Shown here: piece by piece, positions 1 to 9,072 of the stretch
Numbering within the stretch: the first letter of the stretch is position 1
How the letters are laid out: each line of letters opens with the position of its first letter
DNA from: Oribacterium sp. oral taxon 102
Lineage (GTDB): Bacteria > Bacillota > Clostridia > Lachnospirales > Lachnospiraceae
Reading direction: 5' to 3'
NCBI RefSeq assembly: GCF_013394775.1
Contig: NZ_JABXYT010000001.1
Coordinates: 882,501 to 946,500 of the forward strand
Length of the DNA stretch: 64,000 nucleotides
The notes under the pieces: generated by a model
Databases searched by the model: none
Seen by the model: the letters and a program-made list of their open reading frames with translations, nothing else
What the model was told of the DNA's origin: nothing
Position numbers and translations under genes: made by a program

Positions 1-1
1 G

Positions 2-1615
2 AGCGACGGGATGCAGAAGGCGGCGAGCTCGCGGATGTCGAAGTTCCTGAGCCTCGTGACGGGTAACCGGGTGGTCGCGGTGCTGCTCGGCGCGGCGATC
101 ACGGCGCTGGTGCAGTCCTCCTCGGCGACTACAGTCATGGTGGTCGGCTTCGTCAATGCCGGTGTGCTGAACCTTTCACAGGTCGTGGGCATCATTATGG
201 GCGCGAACATCGGGACAACGATCACGGCATGGATGGTTTCTCTGACACAGCTGAGCAGCTCGGCGCTTGCCTTCCTGAAGCCGGAATTCTTTGCGCCGCT
301 TCTGGTGGGCTTTGGCGCGTTTCGTCTCCTTCTGGGGAAAAAAGGGAAAAATGATATCGCAGGTGCTTTCTGCGTCGGTGTCGGATTGATCTTCATCGGA
401 CTGGAATTTATGTCGAATGCGGTTGCGCCCTATGCGGATTCGCCGGTCTTTTCCAGAGCATTTCAGGTTATGGGCGGGAATCCGCTGCTCGGTGTACTGG
501 CGGGCGCGGTCGTAACCGGTCTGATCCAGTCCTCGGCGGCATCGGTTTCGATTCTGCAGACGCTCGCGCTCTCCGGCGCGGTTCCGCGGGCGGCGGGCTT
601 CTATATCACGCTGGGACAGAATATCGGGACCTGTGTGACGGCAGTGCTTTCCTCGACCGGCGCGTCCCGGACGGCGAAGCGGGCAGCGGCGATCCACCTG
701 CTCTTCAATGTAGCGGGCGCAGTTCTTTTCGGCAGTGTGATTTTCGCGGCATCTTTCTTTTTTTCATCCTTTTTCAGTGGAATGCTGACACCGGTAGAGA
801 TCTCGATTTTTCACACCGTTTTCAATGTAAGCTGTACGATCGTACTATTCCCCGCAGGGGATCTCCTGGTATTCCTCTCCGGCAAGCTCGTGCCGGAGAG
901 CCGTGCAGACAGAGAGGCGGAGGAGAACCCGAACGGCTACACTGCGATTGAGAAGAATCTGATTCTACATCTCGACAAGCGTATTCTCGAGTCGCCGGCG
1001 ATTGCCCTGCAGGCAGCTTATCAGGAGGTCTGCAACATGGGCACGCTTGCCGCGACCAATGTGGAGGCAGCGATGGAGCTGCTGATTAGCGGCGATCTCC
1101 AGAAGCTGCGGGATACCGTCGGACGGGAGCAGGTCATTGACAATATGCAGAAGCTCCTTACGGACTACCTGATTCGCATCGGCAATCTCTCATTGACGGA
1201 GAGTCAGAAGTTCCTCGTCACCAATATGTTCAACAGCATCACCGACATTGAACGGGTCGGAGACCATGCGGACAATATCGCGGAGCAGGCGCAGTACATG
1301 CAGGAGCACAAGATCGTCTTTTCGGAGGTCGGCGTCGCAGATCTCCGCAGGATTTCGGCGAAGACGCTCGAGAGCTACCGCGCCTCGATTGCGGCGATGA
1401 ACAGCCGGAGTCTCGAGGATGTGGTTCGAACCGCGCGGCTCGAGGATGAGGTGGATGATATGGAGGAGGAGATGCGGGAGCAGCATCTGGAGCGTCTCGC
1501 GAGCGGAGCGTGCGAGCCGCAGGCGGGCGTGATCTTTCTGGATGTGATCTCCGACCTTGAGCGGATCTCCGACCACGCGGACAATATTGCGGGCTATGTC
1601 AAGGTAACCCTATAA
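2..1615 (+). CDS. Na+/phosphate cotransporter with C-terminal PhoU domains (5' partial)
   Basis: The reading frame is open from base 2 with no start codon or ribosome binding site, so the gene begins before the window. About 538 residues are visible. The membrane part carries the paired QSSSATT and QSSAAS motifs of the Na/Pi cotransporter (NptA/YjbB) family in two inverted-repeat halves, separated by hydrophobic helices. From about residue 310 the sequence becomes helical and soluble and holds two PhoU-like repeats (ERVGDHADNIAE and ERISDHADNIAG, each near the end of a bundle). Members move inorganic phosphate with sodium across the cytoplasmic membrane; the PhoU part probably regulates this. 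Direction of transport cannot be told from sequence. It has its own end, and the next gene has its own promoter. Confidence 0.9.
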   Translation, partial: SDGMQKAASSRMSKFLSLVTGNRVVAVLLGAAITALVQSSSATTVMVVGFVNAGVLNLSQVVGIIMGANIGTTITAWMVSLTQLSSSALAFLKPEFFAPLLVGFGAFRLLLGKKGKNDIAGAFCVGVGLIFIGLEFMSNAVAPYADSPVFSRAFQVMGGNPLLGVLAGAVVTGLIQSSAASVSILQTLALSGAVPRAAGFYITLGQNIGTCVTAVLSSTGASRTAKRAAAIHLLFNVAGAVLFGSVIFAASFFFSSFFSGMLTPVEISIFHTVFNVSCTIVLFPAGDLLVFLSGKLVPESRADREAEENPNGYTAIEKNLILHLDKRILESPAIALQAAYQEVCNMGTLAATNVEAAMELLISGDLQKLRDTVGREQVIDNMQKLLTDYLIRIGNLSLTESQKFLVTNMFNSITDIERVGDHADNIAEQAQYMQEHKIVFSEVGVADLRRISAKTLESYRASIAAMNSRSLEDVVRTARLEDEVDDMEEEMREQHLERLASGACEPQAGVIFLDVISDLERISDHADNIAGYVKVTL

Positions 1616-1638
1616 GTGAAATTTTTAACAAAATGTAC

Positions 1639-1667
1639 TTGCAAAAAGACAGTACATGGTCTAAAAT
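1639..1667 (+). promoter_or_regulatory. Promoter of the gap-pgk-tpiA operon
   Basis: TTGCAA and TAAAAT are separated by exactly 17 bases, 66 bases before the gap start codon. It sits in the only intergenic gap upstream of the operon. Confidence 0.7.
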
Positions 1668-1732
1668 AAGAGTGCTTCCACGGGGAGGCATTTCAAATAT
1701 TTCTTGTTTCTAAAAGTAGGAGGAAAGAAATC

Positions 1733-2764
1733 ATGGCAGTTAGAGTGGCGATTAACGGATTTGGACGTATCGGTCGTCTTGCGTTCCGGCAGATGTTCGA
1801 TGCGGAGGGATATGAGGTAGTTGCGATTAACGATCTGACCGACCCGAAGATGCTGGCACATCTTCTGAAGTATGATACCGCACAGGGCGGCTTCTGCGGA
1901 CATATGGGCGAGGGCAAGCACAGTGTTACAGCCGGCGAGGACAATATCGTCGTAGACGGAAAGAAGATCACCATCTACAAGGAGGCAGACGCTTCCAAGC
2001 TTCCGTGGGGACAGATCGGCGTGGATGTCGTTCTCGAGTGCACCGGCTTCTATACCTCCAAGGCGAAGTCTCAGGCGCATATTGATGCCGGCGCCAAGAA
2101 GGTTGTAATTTCCGCTCCGGCAGGCAATGATCTTCCTACGATCGTATACAGCGTAAATGAGAAGACCCTCACGAAGGAGGATACCATCATTTCCGCAGCC
2201 TCCTGCACCACGAACTGTCTGGCTCCGATGGCGGATACGCTGAACAAGCTGGCGCCGATTCAGTCCGGTATCATGAGCACCATTCATGCGTATACCGGCG
2301 ATCAGATGATCCTCGACGGACCGCACAGAAAGGGCGATCTGAGAAGAGCGAGAGCCGGCGCTGCCAACATTGTACCGAACTCCACCGGCGCTGCGAAGGC
2401 GATCGGTCTGGTTATCCCGGCGCTGAACGGAAAGCTCATCGGCTCCGCGCAGAGAGTTCCGGTTCCGACAGGCTCTACTACCATTCTTACCGCTGTTGTG
2501 AAGAAGGCAGGCCTCACCAAGGAGATGATCAACGAGGCGATGAAGGCTGCAGGCTCCGAGTCCTTCGGCTACACTGAGGATCAGATCGTTTCCTCCGATG
2601 TGATCGGCATGAGATTCGGCTCTCTCTTCGACGCCACCCAGACCATGGTGCAGGCGCTCGGAGAGGATACCTATCAGGTACAGGTTGTTTCCTGGTATGA
2701 CAATGAGAATTCCTACACCTCTCAGATGGTGAGAACGATCAAGTACTTCGCAGAGCTTGGCTGA
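1733..2764 (+). CDS. gap: Glyceraldehyde-3-phosphate dehydrogenase (type I)
   Basis: It oxidises glyceraldehyde 3-phosphate to 1,3-bisphosphoglycerate in glycolysis. The 343-residue length is normal. The N-terminal Rossmann motif is NGFGRIGR (residues 8-15), followed by Asp34 in INDL, the pattern of NAD-dependent enzymes. The catalytic Cys158 lies in ASCTTNC, and the C-terminal WYDNENSY motif is intact. The ATG follows AGGAGGAAAG. It is the first gene of a three-gene glycolytic operon and is well separated from pgk by a hairpin-bearing spacer. Confidence 0.97.
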   Translation: MAVRVAINGFGRIGRLAFRQMFDAEGYEVVAINDLTDPKMLAHLLKYDTAQGGFCGHMGEGKHSVTAGEDNIVVDGKKITIYKEADASKLPWGQIGVDVVLECTGFYTSKAKSQAHIDAGAKKVVISAPAGNDLPTIVYSVNEKTLTKEDTIISAASCTTNCLAPMADTLNKLAPIQSGIMSTIHAYTGDQMILDGPHRKGDLRRARAGAANIVPNSTGAAKAIGLVIPALNGKLIGSAQRVPVPTGSTTILTAVVKKAGLTKEMINEAMKAAGSESFGYTEDQIVSSDVIGMRFGSLFDATQTMVQALGEDTYQVQVVSWYDNENSYTSQMVRTIKYFAELG

Positions 2765-2779
2765 TATACAGGTTTACGG

Positions 2780-2812
2780 AGAGGTCCGGTCCTTACATGG
2801 ACCGAGCCTCTT
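2780..2812 (+). terminator. Hairpin between gap and pgk, possible attenuator
   Basis: The arms AGAGG-tcc-GGTCC and GGACC-gag-CCTCT pair around a six-base loop and are followed by a T-rich TTTCTTCATTT. It may lower read-through from gap into pgk or protect the 3' end of the gap message. Confidence 0.5.
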
Positions 2813-2907
2813 TCTTCATTTCCGCTCCCGTGAGGTGCGGGCGCTTACGCAGGGAGCCCGCCGTCGGTATCGTCGAACGGGCGGCGCGTTTATAAAAGGA
2901 GAAGGAT

Positions 2908-4146
2908 ATGGCAGCATTAAACAAGAAGAGTGTGGATGATTTCAATGCGGCAGGGAGAAGAGTGCTCGTGAGATGCGACTTCAACGTACCGCTGAAGGAC
3001 GGCAGGATCACGGATGAGACTCGTATCAACGCAGCGCTTCCGACCCTTCGGAAGCTGATCGGCGAGGGAGCGAAGCTGATCCTCTGCTCTCACCTCGGCA
3101 AGGTAAAGAATGGACCGAACGAGGGCGAGTCTCTCGCACCTGTGGCGCCGGTGCTTTCCGCGAAGCTCGGGAAGGAAGTGAAGTTCATCGGCAACTACAA
3201 TGTGACCGGAGAAGAGACCACGAAGGCGGTAGAGGCAATGCGGAATGGCGATGTGATTCTCCTGCAGAATACACGCTTCCGCGGCAAGGAGGAGACGAAG
3301 CCGGGCGAGGCAGGAGAGGGCTTCGCGAAGGAGCTCGCCGATCTCGCGGACGATTATGTATGTGATGCCTTCGGCTCCGCGCACAGACCGCATGCCTCCG
3401 TATCCGTCGTGACGAAGTATATTCGGGAGAAGGGCGGCAACTGTGCGGTCGGCTATCTGATGGAGAAGGAGATTCAGTTCCTCGGCAACGCAGTGGAGAC
3501 GCCGGTGCGCCCGTTCGTAGCGATCCTCGGCGGCGCGAAGGTAGCGGACAAGCTGAATGTCATCTCGAATCTCCTCGAGAAGTGTGATACGCTCATCATC
3601 GGCGGCGGTATGGCGTATACCTTCATTAAGGCACAGGGCTATGAGATCGGCACCTCCCTCTGCGATGACGAGAAGCTCGGCTACTGCAGGGAAATGATGG
3701 AGAAGGCGGAGAAGCTCGGCAAGAAGCTGCTGCTTCCGGTGGATCACATGGTTTGTCCTGCCTTCCCGTCCCCGATCGACGATCCTAATGTTTCGGCAGA
3801 GGCGGTAGCGACAGAGGCGATTCCGGCAGACAAGATGGCGCTGGATATTGGCCCGAAGTCGCAGAAGCTCTTCGCAGAGGCGGTAAAGACGGCGAAGACC
3901 GTCGTATGGAACGGTCCGATGGGACTCTTTGAGAATCCGGTTCTCTCCGCGGGCACCAAGGCGGTTGCAGCCGCACTGGCAGAGACCGATGCAACGACCA
4001 TCATTGGCGGCGGCGATTCCGCGGCGGCTGTAAATCAGCTCGGCTATGCAGATAAGATGTCCCATATCTCCACGGGCGGCGGCGCATCCCTTGAGTTCCT
4101 CGAGGGCAAGGCGCTTCCGGGCGTATTTGCGGCGGACGACAAGTAA
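2908..4146 (+). CDS. pgk: Phosphoglycerate kinase
   Basis: It transfers phosphate from 1,3-bisphosphoglycerate to ADP. The N-terminal signature [12 protein letters not shown] is at about residues 18-29, the substrate-binding CSHLGK follows, and the C-terminal nucleotide site shows GGGDSAAAV and [13 protein letters not shown]. At 412 residues it is slightly longer than the usual 390-400 but collinear. The ATG is preceded by AAAGGAGAAGGAT. It is the middle gene of gap-pgk-tpiA. Confidence 0.97.
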   Translation: MAALNKKSVDDFNAAGRRVLVRCDFNVPLKDGRITDETRINAALPTLRKLIGEGAKLILCSHLGKVKNGPNEGESLAPVAPVLSAKLGKEVKFIGNYNVTGEETTKAVEAMRNGDVILLQNTRFRGKEETKPGEAGEGFAKELADLADDYVCDAFGSAHRPHASVSVVTKYIREKGGNCAVGYLMEKEIQFLGNAVETPVRPFVAILGGAKVADKLNVISNLLEKCDTLIIGGGMAYTFIKAQGYEIGTSLCDDEKLGYCREMMEKAEKLGKKLLLPVDHMVCPAFPSPIDDPNVSAEAVATEAIPADKMALDIGPKSQKLFAEAVKTAKTVVWNGPMGLFENPVLSAGTKAVAAALAETDATTIIGGGDSAAAVNQLGYADKMSHISTGGGASLEFLEGKALPGVFAADDK

Positions 4147-4163
4147 GCGATCATAGAGGGGAG

Positions 4164-4193
4164 AGCTGCCCCGCGGCGCGCCGCGGGGCAGCT
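4164..4193 (+). repeat. Perfect 30-bp palindrome in the pgk-tpiA spacer
   Basis: Arms AGCTGCCCCGCGGCG and CGCCGCGGGGCAGCT are exact reverse complements with no loop bases, centred on GGCGCGCC. No T-run follows and the tpiA ribosome binding site starts a few bases later, so it is more likely an RNA stability or processing element than a terminator. Confidence 0.85.
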
Positions 4194-4209
4194 GCCGAAA
4201 GGAGAGACA

Positions 4210-4959
4210 GTGAGAAAGAAGATCATTGCGGGAAACTGGAAGATGAATATGACGCCGTCCGAGGCACGGGAGCTCTGCAGGACGCTGCTTCCGCTGGTGA
4301 AGGATGCGGATACGGAGGTCGTGTTCTGCGTGCCGGCGATCGATATCGTACCGGTCGCGGAGGAAGTGAAGGGGACGAATATTCATGTCGGTGCGGAGAA
4401 CCTCTACTTCGAGGACAAGGGCGCTTACACCGGGGAGATCTCGGCGGATATGCTTCTGGACAGCGGTGTGACGCACGTCATCATGGGGCATTCCGAGCGG
4501 AGAGGCTATTTTCATGAGACCGACGAGGACATCAACCGGAAGCTCCGGAAGGCGCTGGAGAAGGGGCTGACGCCGATCGTCTGCTGCGGCGAGTCTCTCG
4601 AGCAGAGAGAGCAGGGAATCTGCTTCGACTGGGTTCGGATGCAGATCAAGATCGCCTTTCGTGGGGTGAGCGCGGAGGACGCGAAGAGAGTGGTCATCGC
4701 CTATGAGCCGATCTGGGCGATCGGAACCGGCAAGACCGCGACGGCAGAGCAGGCGCAGGAGGTCTGCAAGGCGATCCGCGACTGTATCCGCGAGCTTTAC
4801 GGAGACGATACCGCGGAGGCAATCCGCATCCAGTACGGCGGCTCCATGAACGCCGGAAACTGCCGGGAGCTTCTCGCGAAGCCGGATATCGACGGCGGTC
4901 TGATTGGCGGCGCTTCCCTGAAGGCGGAGTTTGCGGAGATTGTGAACTACAATAAGTAA
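4210..4959 (+). CDS. tpiA: Triosephosphate isomerase
   Basis: It interconverts dihydroxyacetone phosphate and glyceraldehyde 3-phosphate. All catalytic parts are present in 249 residues: GNWKMN with Lys11, MGHSERR with the catalytic His, [11 protein letters not shown] with the catalytic Glu, and the phosphate-gripping YGGSMN. The start is GTG, chosen because AAAGGAGAG lies just upstream and the second residues ([10 protein letters not shown]) match the family start. It is the last gene of the operon and ends at a strong bidirectional terminator. Confidence 0.97.
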   Translation: MRKKIIAGNWKMNMTPSEARELCRTLLPLVKDADTEVVFCVPAIDIVPVAEEVKGTNIHVGAENLYFEDKGAYTGEISADMLLDSGVTHVIMGHSERRGYFHETDEDINRKLRKALEKGLTPIVCCGESLEQREQGICFDWVRMQIKIAFRGVSAEDAKRVVIAYEPIWAIGTGKTATAEQAQEVCKAIRDCIRELYGDDTAEAIRIQYGGSMNAGNCRELLAKPDIDGGLIGGASLKAEFAEIVNYNK

Positions 4960-4986
4960 AATGAAAGCATTCAAGCTTCAAGGATG

Positions 4987-5040
4987 AAAAAGGGGACGAT
5001 GCTCTCTGCCACGACTTGGCAGAGAGCACCGTCCCCTTTT
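4987..5040. terminator. Bidirectional terminator between tpiA and metK
   Basis: A long hairpin with arms AAAAGGGGACG-at-GCTCTCTGCCA and TGGCAGAGAGC-ac-CGTCCCCTTTT has A-runs on one flank and T-runs on the other, so it can stop the converging tpiA and metK transcripts. Confidence 0.9.
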
Positions 5041-5057
5041 TGCTGCCTTTTTGTTGC

Positions 5058-6116
5058 TTATTGCTCCCAGGGCAGCTCCGGCTTTCCGAAATGCCCGTAG
5101 GCGGAGACCAGATTGTAGTCGATCTGTCGGAGCCGCAGTGCCTCTGTGATACCCTTCGGCGTCAGGTCATAGCTGTCCATGACATACTGCCAGATCCGCT
5201 CTGCCGACTCACGCTCCGTACCGAAGCAGTCCACATAGACGGAAACCGGCTCGGCGACACCGATCGCATAGGCGAGCTGCACCTCGCAGCGGGCCGCTCT
5301 GCCGCTCCTGACGATATCTCTTGCGACCTTACGCGCCATATAAGCGGCGGAACGATCCACCTTGGACGGATCCTTCCCGGAGAAGGCGCCGCCGCCGTGA
5401 TGCGCCGCGCCGCCGTAGGTATCGGCGATGATCTTCCTGCCGGTCAGTCCGGAGTCCGCGAAGGAGGAGCCGAGCACGAAGCGGCCGGTCGGATTGACCA
5501 GCACGCGGAAATCAATGTTGAAGCCGAGTTCTGCGGCAGTCTCCCGCATGACAGTGCTTACGAGCTCCCGCACCTCCTGAAGGGAGGTTTCCTCCGCGTG
5601 CTGCGTGGAGAGGAGGAAGGTGTCGATGCGGTGCGCCGCATAGTCGAAGCTGACCTGTGCCTTGGCGTCCGGACGGAGCATGCGGAAGCCGTCCTCCAGA
5701 TTGAAGGCGCGCAGCTTCTGGAGAGCGCGGGTGGAGAGGACATAGGGGATCGGAAGCAGCGCCTCTGTCTCGTTGGTTGCGTAACCGAACATCATGCCCT
5801 GATCACCGGCGCCGTCGCGGTCGACGCCCATGGCAATGTCCGGAGACTGTCTGGAAATGAGGAGGCGCAGTTCGTACCTTTCTACGTCGGCAAGACCGAT
5901 CTCCCGCAGTACGCCGCGCACCAGTGCGTCGTAATCCGGCTCATAGTTCGTTGTCACCTCGCCGAGGATGGTGATGTCGTAGTCCTTGATGGCGGTCTCC
6001 GCGGCGATACGCCCCTCCGGGTCATGCCGGAGAATATCGGTGACAATGGCATCGGAAATCTGATCGCAAATCTTGTCAGGGTGTCCGTTGGATACCTGCT
6101 CGGATGAAAATAACAT
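5058..6116 (-). CDS. metK: S-adenosylmethionine synthetase (short form)
   Basis: It makes S-adenosylmethionine from methionine and ATP. Family motifs are present in order: GHPDKICDQ at about residues 11-19, GAGDQGMMFGYAT, and GGGAFSGKDPSKVDRSAAY. From the chosen ATG (MLFSSEQ, preceded by AAAGGAG) the protein is 352 residues, some 30-45 shorter than the usual 380-400, and the sequence between the motifs is divergent. The longer open frame upstream is the untranslated riboswitch leader, not protein. Expression should fall when SAM is plentiful because a SAM-I riboswitch with a terminator precedes it. metA, another methionine gene, lies 1.1 kb away on the other strand. Confidence 0.94.
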   Translation of the reverse strand: MLFSSEQVSNGHPDKICDQISDAIVTDILRHDPEGRIAAETAIKDYDITILGEVTTNYEPDYDALVRGVLREIGLADVERYELRLLISRQSPDIAMGVDRDGAGDQGMMFGYATNETEALLPIPYVLSTRALQKLRAFNLEDGFRMLRPDAKAQVSFDYAAHRIDTFLLSTQHAEETSLQEVRELVSTVMRETAAELGFNIDFRVLVNPTGRFVLGSSFADSGLTGRKIIADTYGGAAHHGGGAFSGKDPSKVDRSAAYMARKVARDIVRSGRAARCEVQLAYAIGVAEPVSVYVDCFGTERESAERIWQYVMDSYDLTPKGITEALRLRQIDYNLVSAYGHFGKPELPWEQ

Positions 6117-6194
6117 GATAGCTCCTTTCTGGAACGGAAAACAAGTTTTCCCATTAGCGGTAAGCTTATGTGCCGGAGCGGCAGCGATTTCTGC

Positions 6195-6232
6195 AATAAA
6201 AGAGACTGCCATAGCGGAACGCTTCGACAGTC
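6195..6232 (-). terminator. Expression-platform terminator of the metK riboswitch
   Basis: On the minus strand GACTGTC pairs with GGCAGTC (one G-T pair) and AGCG with CGCT, followed by TCTTTTATT. It lies right after the SAM-I aptamer, the expected place for SAM-induced premature termination. Confidence 0.75.
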
Positions 6233-6248
6233 GTGAATTTTGTACGGT

Positions 6249-6346
6249 CTTATCGTTCAAGCTATGCTTGCTCAGGTTAGCACCTTCCATCTCTGGGGTT
6301 GCTGCGGCTTCAACGCTCCTATGTAGCTCCACCGTCTCTGAATAAG
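6249..6346 (-). ncRNA. SAM-I (S-box) riboswitch
   Basis: Read on the minus strand, the conserved S-box pieces appear in order: CTTATTCAGAG (5' side of P1), GGTGGAG, TGAAGCCGCAGCAACC, AAGGTGCTAA, and TGAACGATAAG closing P1 (CTTAT.. with ..ATAAG). This matches the SAM-I consensus in both order and spacing. It lies between the metK promoter region and the metK start, followed by an intrinsic terminator. Confidence 0.92.
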
Positions 6347-6364
6347 TATAAAATTTTATTAGGA

Positions 6365-6370
6365 ATTATA
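6365..6370 (-). promoter_or_regulatory. Probable -10 element of metK
   Basis: TATAAT on the minus strand lies about 18 bases before the aptamer. No good -35 sits at 16-18 bases; a TTGACA exists but is 22 bases away, so this is either an extended or weak promoter. Confidence 0.4.
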
Positions 6371-6439
6371 CGCTACCATGTTTTTCTGGGGATGTCAATA
6401 CACAAGTTGCTTTCTTTATGCGATTTTATAAGCTTTAAG

Positions 6440-7050
6440 GAGATAGGCGTCAGCATTGACAAACATGATCTGTATATAACTGGCTCCAACGCATTCCTGC
6501 TAAGCTCTGATTTGACGACGCTGTTTACGGGGCGTTATATCGAAATTCATGTATTTCCGTTCAGTTTTGCTGAGTTCTGCCGTTACTATTCCGATGAGGA
6601 GGATACTCAGTGATACGCTGACGGCCAATGTAGTCGTAACAAATCACAAGACAGTAGGCAATTATATCAAATACCTATGTAATGCCTATGTGTTTTATGG
6701 AGTCCGGCGATATGATATCCGAGGCAAGAAGGATCTGAAGGCTTCAGTGAAATACTATCTGAGCGATACCGGTATTCGTTTCGCACGGCCTGGCAGGAGA
6801 AACCTTGATTACGGCAGGATGTACGAGAACATCGTCTGCATTGAGCTGATGCGCAGAGGGTACGAGGTTTATGTCGGCAAATTGTATCAGAAAGAAGTAG
6901 ATTTCGTGGCGATTCGCGGCGATGAAAAGCTATATATCCAGGTCAGTGATGATATCAGCAGACCGGAAACCTTCGAGCGTGAATATGATCCGCTTCTGAA
7001 AATTAAAGATGCTTATCCAAAGATGATTCTGGCAAACACCCGGCATGCTT
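6440..7050 (+). pseudogene. Remnant of an AAA ATPase / DUF4143 protein
   Basis: Two adjacent frames encode pieces of one known protein type, the AAA ATPase with DUF4143 and a restriction-like nuclease domain. The first piece (to a TGA at 6611-6613) has [34 protein letters not shown]. The second, in another frame from about 6610, has the DUF4143 part: [19 protein letters not shown], then [30 protein letters not shown] and [19 protein letters not shown]. The P-loop end is missing, the section between the two pieces (roughly 100 residues in full-length relatives) is deleted with a frame change, and homology stops near ILANTRH. The stretch is AT-richer than its neighbours. Not expected to be functional. 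Confidence 0.82.
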
Positions 7051-7096
7051 TTGTTTTTTTGGATTTCCTCCAATGCCCTGCCTGCAAAGAGAGCGT

Positions 7097-7125
7097 TTGG
7101 CAGATCCCGTAAAATGCAGTATAAT
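7097..7125 (+). promoter_or_regulatory. Promoter of metA
   Basis: TTGGCA and TATAAT are 17 bases apart, about 68 bases before the metA ATG. No riboswitch fits in the short leader. Confidence 0.65.
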
Positions 7126-7192
7126 AGCTGCTGTCAATGCACTGCGGCCGATAAGAGGAGCAGCGGAGGTGCGCAAAGAGGGAGGAGCTGCC

Positions 7193-8164
7193 ATGCCGAT
7201 AAAAGTACAGAATGACCTGCCTGCCAAGCATATTCTGGAGTCGGAGAATATCTTCGTGATGGATGAGACGAGAGCGAGCGCGCAGGAGATCCGCCCGCTT
7301 CGCATCGCGATCCTGAATCTAATGCCGCTGAAGGAGGACACCGAGCTGGACATCCTCCGGGTGCTCTCGAATTTCCCGATTCAGGTGGAGATCACCTTTA
7401 TGAAAACGAAGAGTCACGAGGCGAAGAATACGGATCCCTCGCATCTCAATAAGTTCTATGTGACCTTCGACATGGTACGGGAGGAGCGCTTCGACGGGCT
7501 GATTATCACGGGCGCGCCGGTCGAGAAGCTTGCATTCGAGGAGGTGGAGTACTGGGAGGAGCTCCGGGAGATCATGGACTGGTCGGTAACGAATGTGTTT
7601 TCCACCTTCCATATCTGCTGGGGAGCACAGGCGGGACTCTACCATCATTACGGCATTCGGAAGAGGCTGCTTCCGGAGAAGCTGAGCGGCATTTACCGGC
7701 AGCGCGCCGTGCATCGAAAGAAAATGATTATGCGGGGGATGGACGATGAGTTTCTCGTTCCGGTTTCCCGTTATACGGGACTGGATGAGGCGGCGGTGCA
7801 TTCCGATCCGGAGCTCTATGTCGTGGCGGAGGGAGAGGAGACCGGCAGTTACCTGATCCTTGCCTGCTCCTCCCGGCAGATCTTCGTAACCGGGCACTCG
7901 GAGTATGACCGTTATGACCTCGACAAGGAATACAAGCGTGACCTCGGGAGAGGACTCTCGCCGGCGCTCCCGAAGAATTATTACCCGGAGGACGATCCCT
8001 TGCAGACACCGCTTCTGTCATGGCGCTCGAGCTCGAACTGCACCTATACGAACTGGCTGAATTTTATTTATCAGGAGACGCCGTATGATCTGCGGGAGCT
8101 TCGTCCTGCGACAGAGGACAGCTATACGCTGGGAGACCATACCGTGGAGAGAGACAGCATATAA
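7193..8164 (+). CDS. metA: Homoserine O-acetyltransferase (MetA family)
   Basis: It acylates homoserine in the first committed step of methionine synthesis. The 323 residues show IRPLRIAILNLMP near the N-terminus, catalytic Cys142 in FHICWGAQAGLYHHYGI and the His-x-Glu pair in TGHSEYDRYD. Position 111 is Glu (ITGAPVE); in this family Glu111 goes with acetyl-CoA and Gly111 with succinyl-CoA, so O-acetylhomoserine is the likely product despite the traditional succinyl name. The ATG follows GGGAGGAGCTGCC. A frame extending farther upstream overlaps the promoter and is not used. Confidence 0.95.
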   Translation: MPIKVQNDLPAKHILESENIFVMDETRASAQEIRPLRIAILNLMPLKEDTELDILRVLSNFPIQVEITFMKTKSHEAKNTDPSHLNKFYVTFDMVREERFDGLIITGAPVEKLAFEEVEYWEELREIMDWSVTNVFSTFHICWGAQAGLYHHYGIRKRLLPEKLSGIYRQRAVHRKKMIMRGMDDEFLVPVSRYTGLDEAAVHSDPELYVVAEGEETGSYLILACSSRQIFVTGHSEYDRYDLDKEYKRDLGRGLSPALPKNYYPEDDPLQTPLLSWRSSSNCTYTNWLNFIYQETPYDLRELRPATEDSYTLGDHTVERDSI

Positions 8165-8185
8165 AGGAAACATCAAGTCAATTCT

Positions 8186-8205
8186 GTTCCTGCCTTAACA
8201 GGAAC
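8186..8205 (+). repeat. Inverted repeat GTTCCTG-n6-CAGGAAC
   Basis: A 7-bp dyad with a six-base centre lies between metA and the CPBP gene. No T-run follows, so it could be an operator or a weak 3' hairpin of metA. Confidence 0.4.
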
Positions 8206-8265
8206 TTAACGGCTTCTGTGCTATGCTTTACGCGCAAAAATGCATGGTAAAGGAGAGAAGAGGTC

Positions 8266-9072
8266 ATGCAAAGCAAATATTTCCGCATTCTCGGCTACAG
8301 CCTGCTGGCAGCGGTATTCTATCTCACAGCCGATCTGCTGCCGGAGCTTCTGCAGCTCGGCTTGTATTTCATTTCCGAAAGAATCGGACTGCCCTACGAC
8401 TACTTTGACCAGAGAAGTAATATGGCGTATGTGCTGACCGGACTTGTTATACTACTGCTCTATGGCGGCATTTATCTTCGCTGGCTTTCTCCCGGAAGAA
8501 CGGAGCCGCTTCCGTGGAGCAGAGCGAAGAAGGGGGGCTTCATCGTGCTCTCCGCTTTCGGAATCGGCGGGCTTTCTCTGCTCTGGCTGACGCTGGCAGA
8601 GAGGCTCCAGAGCGGGATTCCGGTACTGATGCAGGCGATGACGGAATTCAATCAGAGTATGGAGGCACTGGATGAGGGAAGCTATCTCTGGGAGCTGGCG
8701 GCGGTCTGCATTCTGGGACCGATTCTGGAGGAGCTGATGTTCCGCGGGCTGATCTACAACAGTGTAGAACGCGCTTTCCGGAGTCCGCTTCCGGCGATTC
8801 TGCTCTCCGGGCTGCTCTTCGGGATCTGGCATGGCAATCTCGTCCAGTCGGTTTACACCGCCGTGATGGGGATCATCGTTGCCTTTGTGTATCACAGGAC
8901 GCGGAGTCTGTGGTTTCCGATCGGGATTCATATGGTGAATAACCTGCTCTCCACTCTGCCTCCGGTATTGCAGGAGGGACAGATCCCGGGGCTGCTTGAT
9001 AAGCTATCTGTCCTGCTGATCCTTCCCTGCGCCCTGCTGTATTACCGGAGCTTCAGAAGATCTACGGACTGA
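8266..9072 (+). CDS. CPBP-family intramembrane metalloprotease
   Basis: A 268-residue, strongly hydrophobic protein with several membrane helices. The three CPBP (Abi/CAAX protease and bacteriocin-processing) motifs are present: EELMFRG, FGIWHGN and HMVNN in the last third, which form the glutamate/histidine metal site within the membrane. Known relatives cleave prenylated or bacteriocin-type peptides or act in self-immunity; the substrate here is unknown. GGAGAGAAGAGGTC precedes the ATG. Its last 31 bases overlap the 3' end of the convergent phosphatase gene. Confidence 0.88.
   Translation: MQSKYFRILGYSLLAAVFYLTADLLPELLQLGLYFISERIGLPYDYFDQRSNMAYVLTGLVILLLYGGIYLRWLSPGRTEPLPWSRAKKGGFIVLSAFGIGGLSLLWLTLAERLQSGIPVLMQAMTEFNQSMEALDEGSYLWELAAVCILGPILEELMFRGLIYNSVERAFRSPLPAILLSGLLFGIWHGNLVQSVYTAVMGIIVAFVYHRTRSLWFPIGIHMVNNLLSTLPPVLQEGQIPGLLDKLSVLLILPCALLYYRSFRRSTD

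Noticed and set aside
2757..2939. 60-codon frame between gap and pgk
   Set aside because: It overlaps the gap stop and pgk start, contains the hairpin and has no ribosome binding site.
6361..6420. TTGACA on the minus strand as the metK -35
   Set aside because: The spacing to TATAAT is 22 bases, too long for a standard promoter; only the -10 is kept as a weak call.
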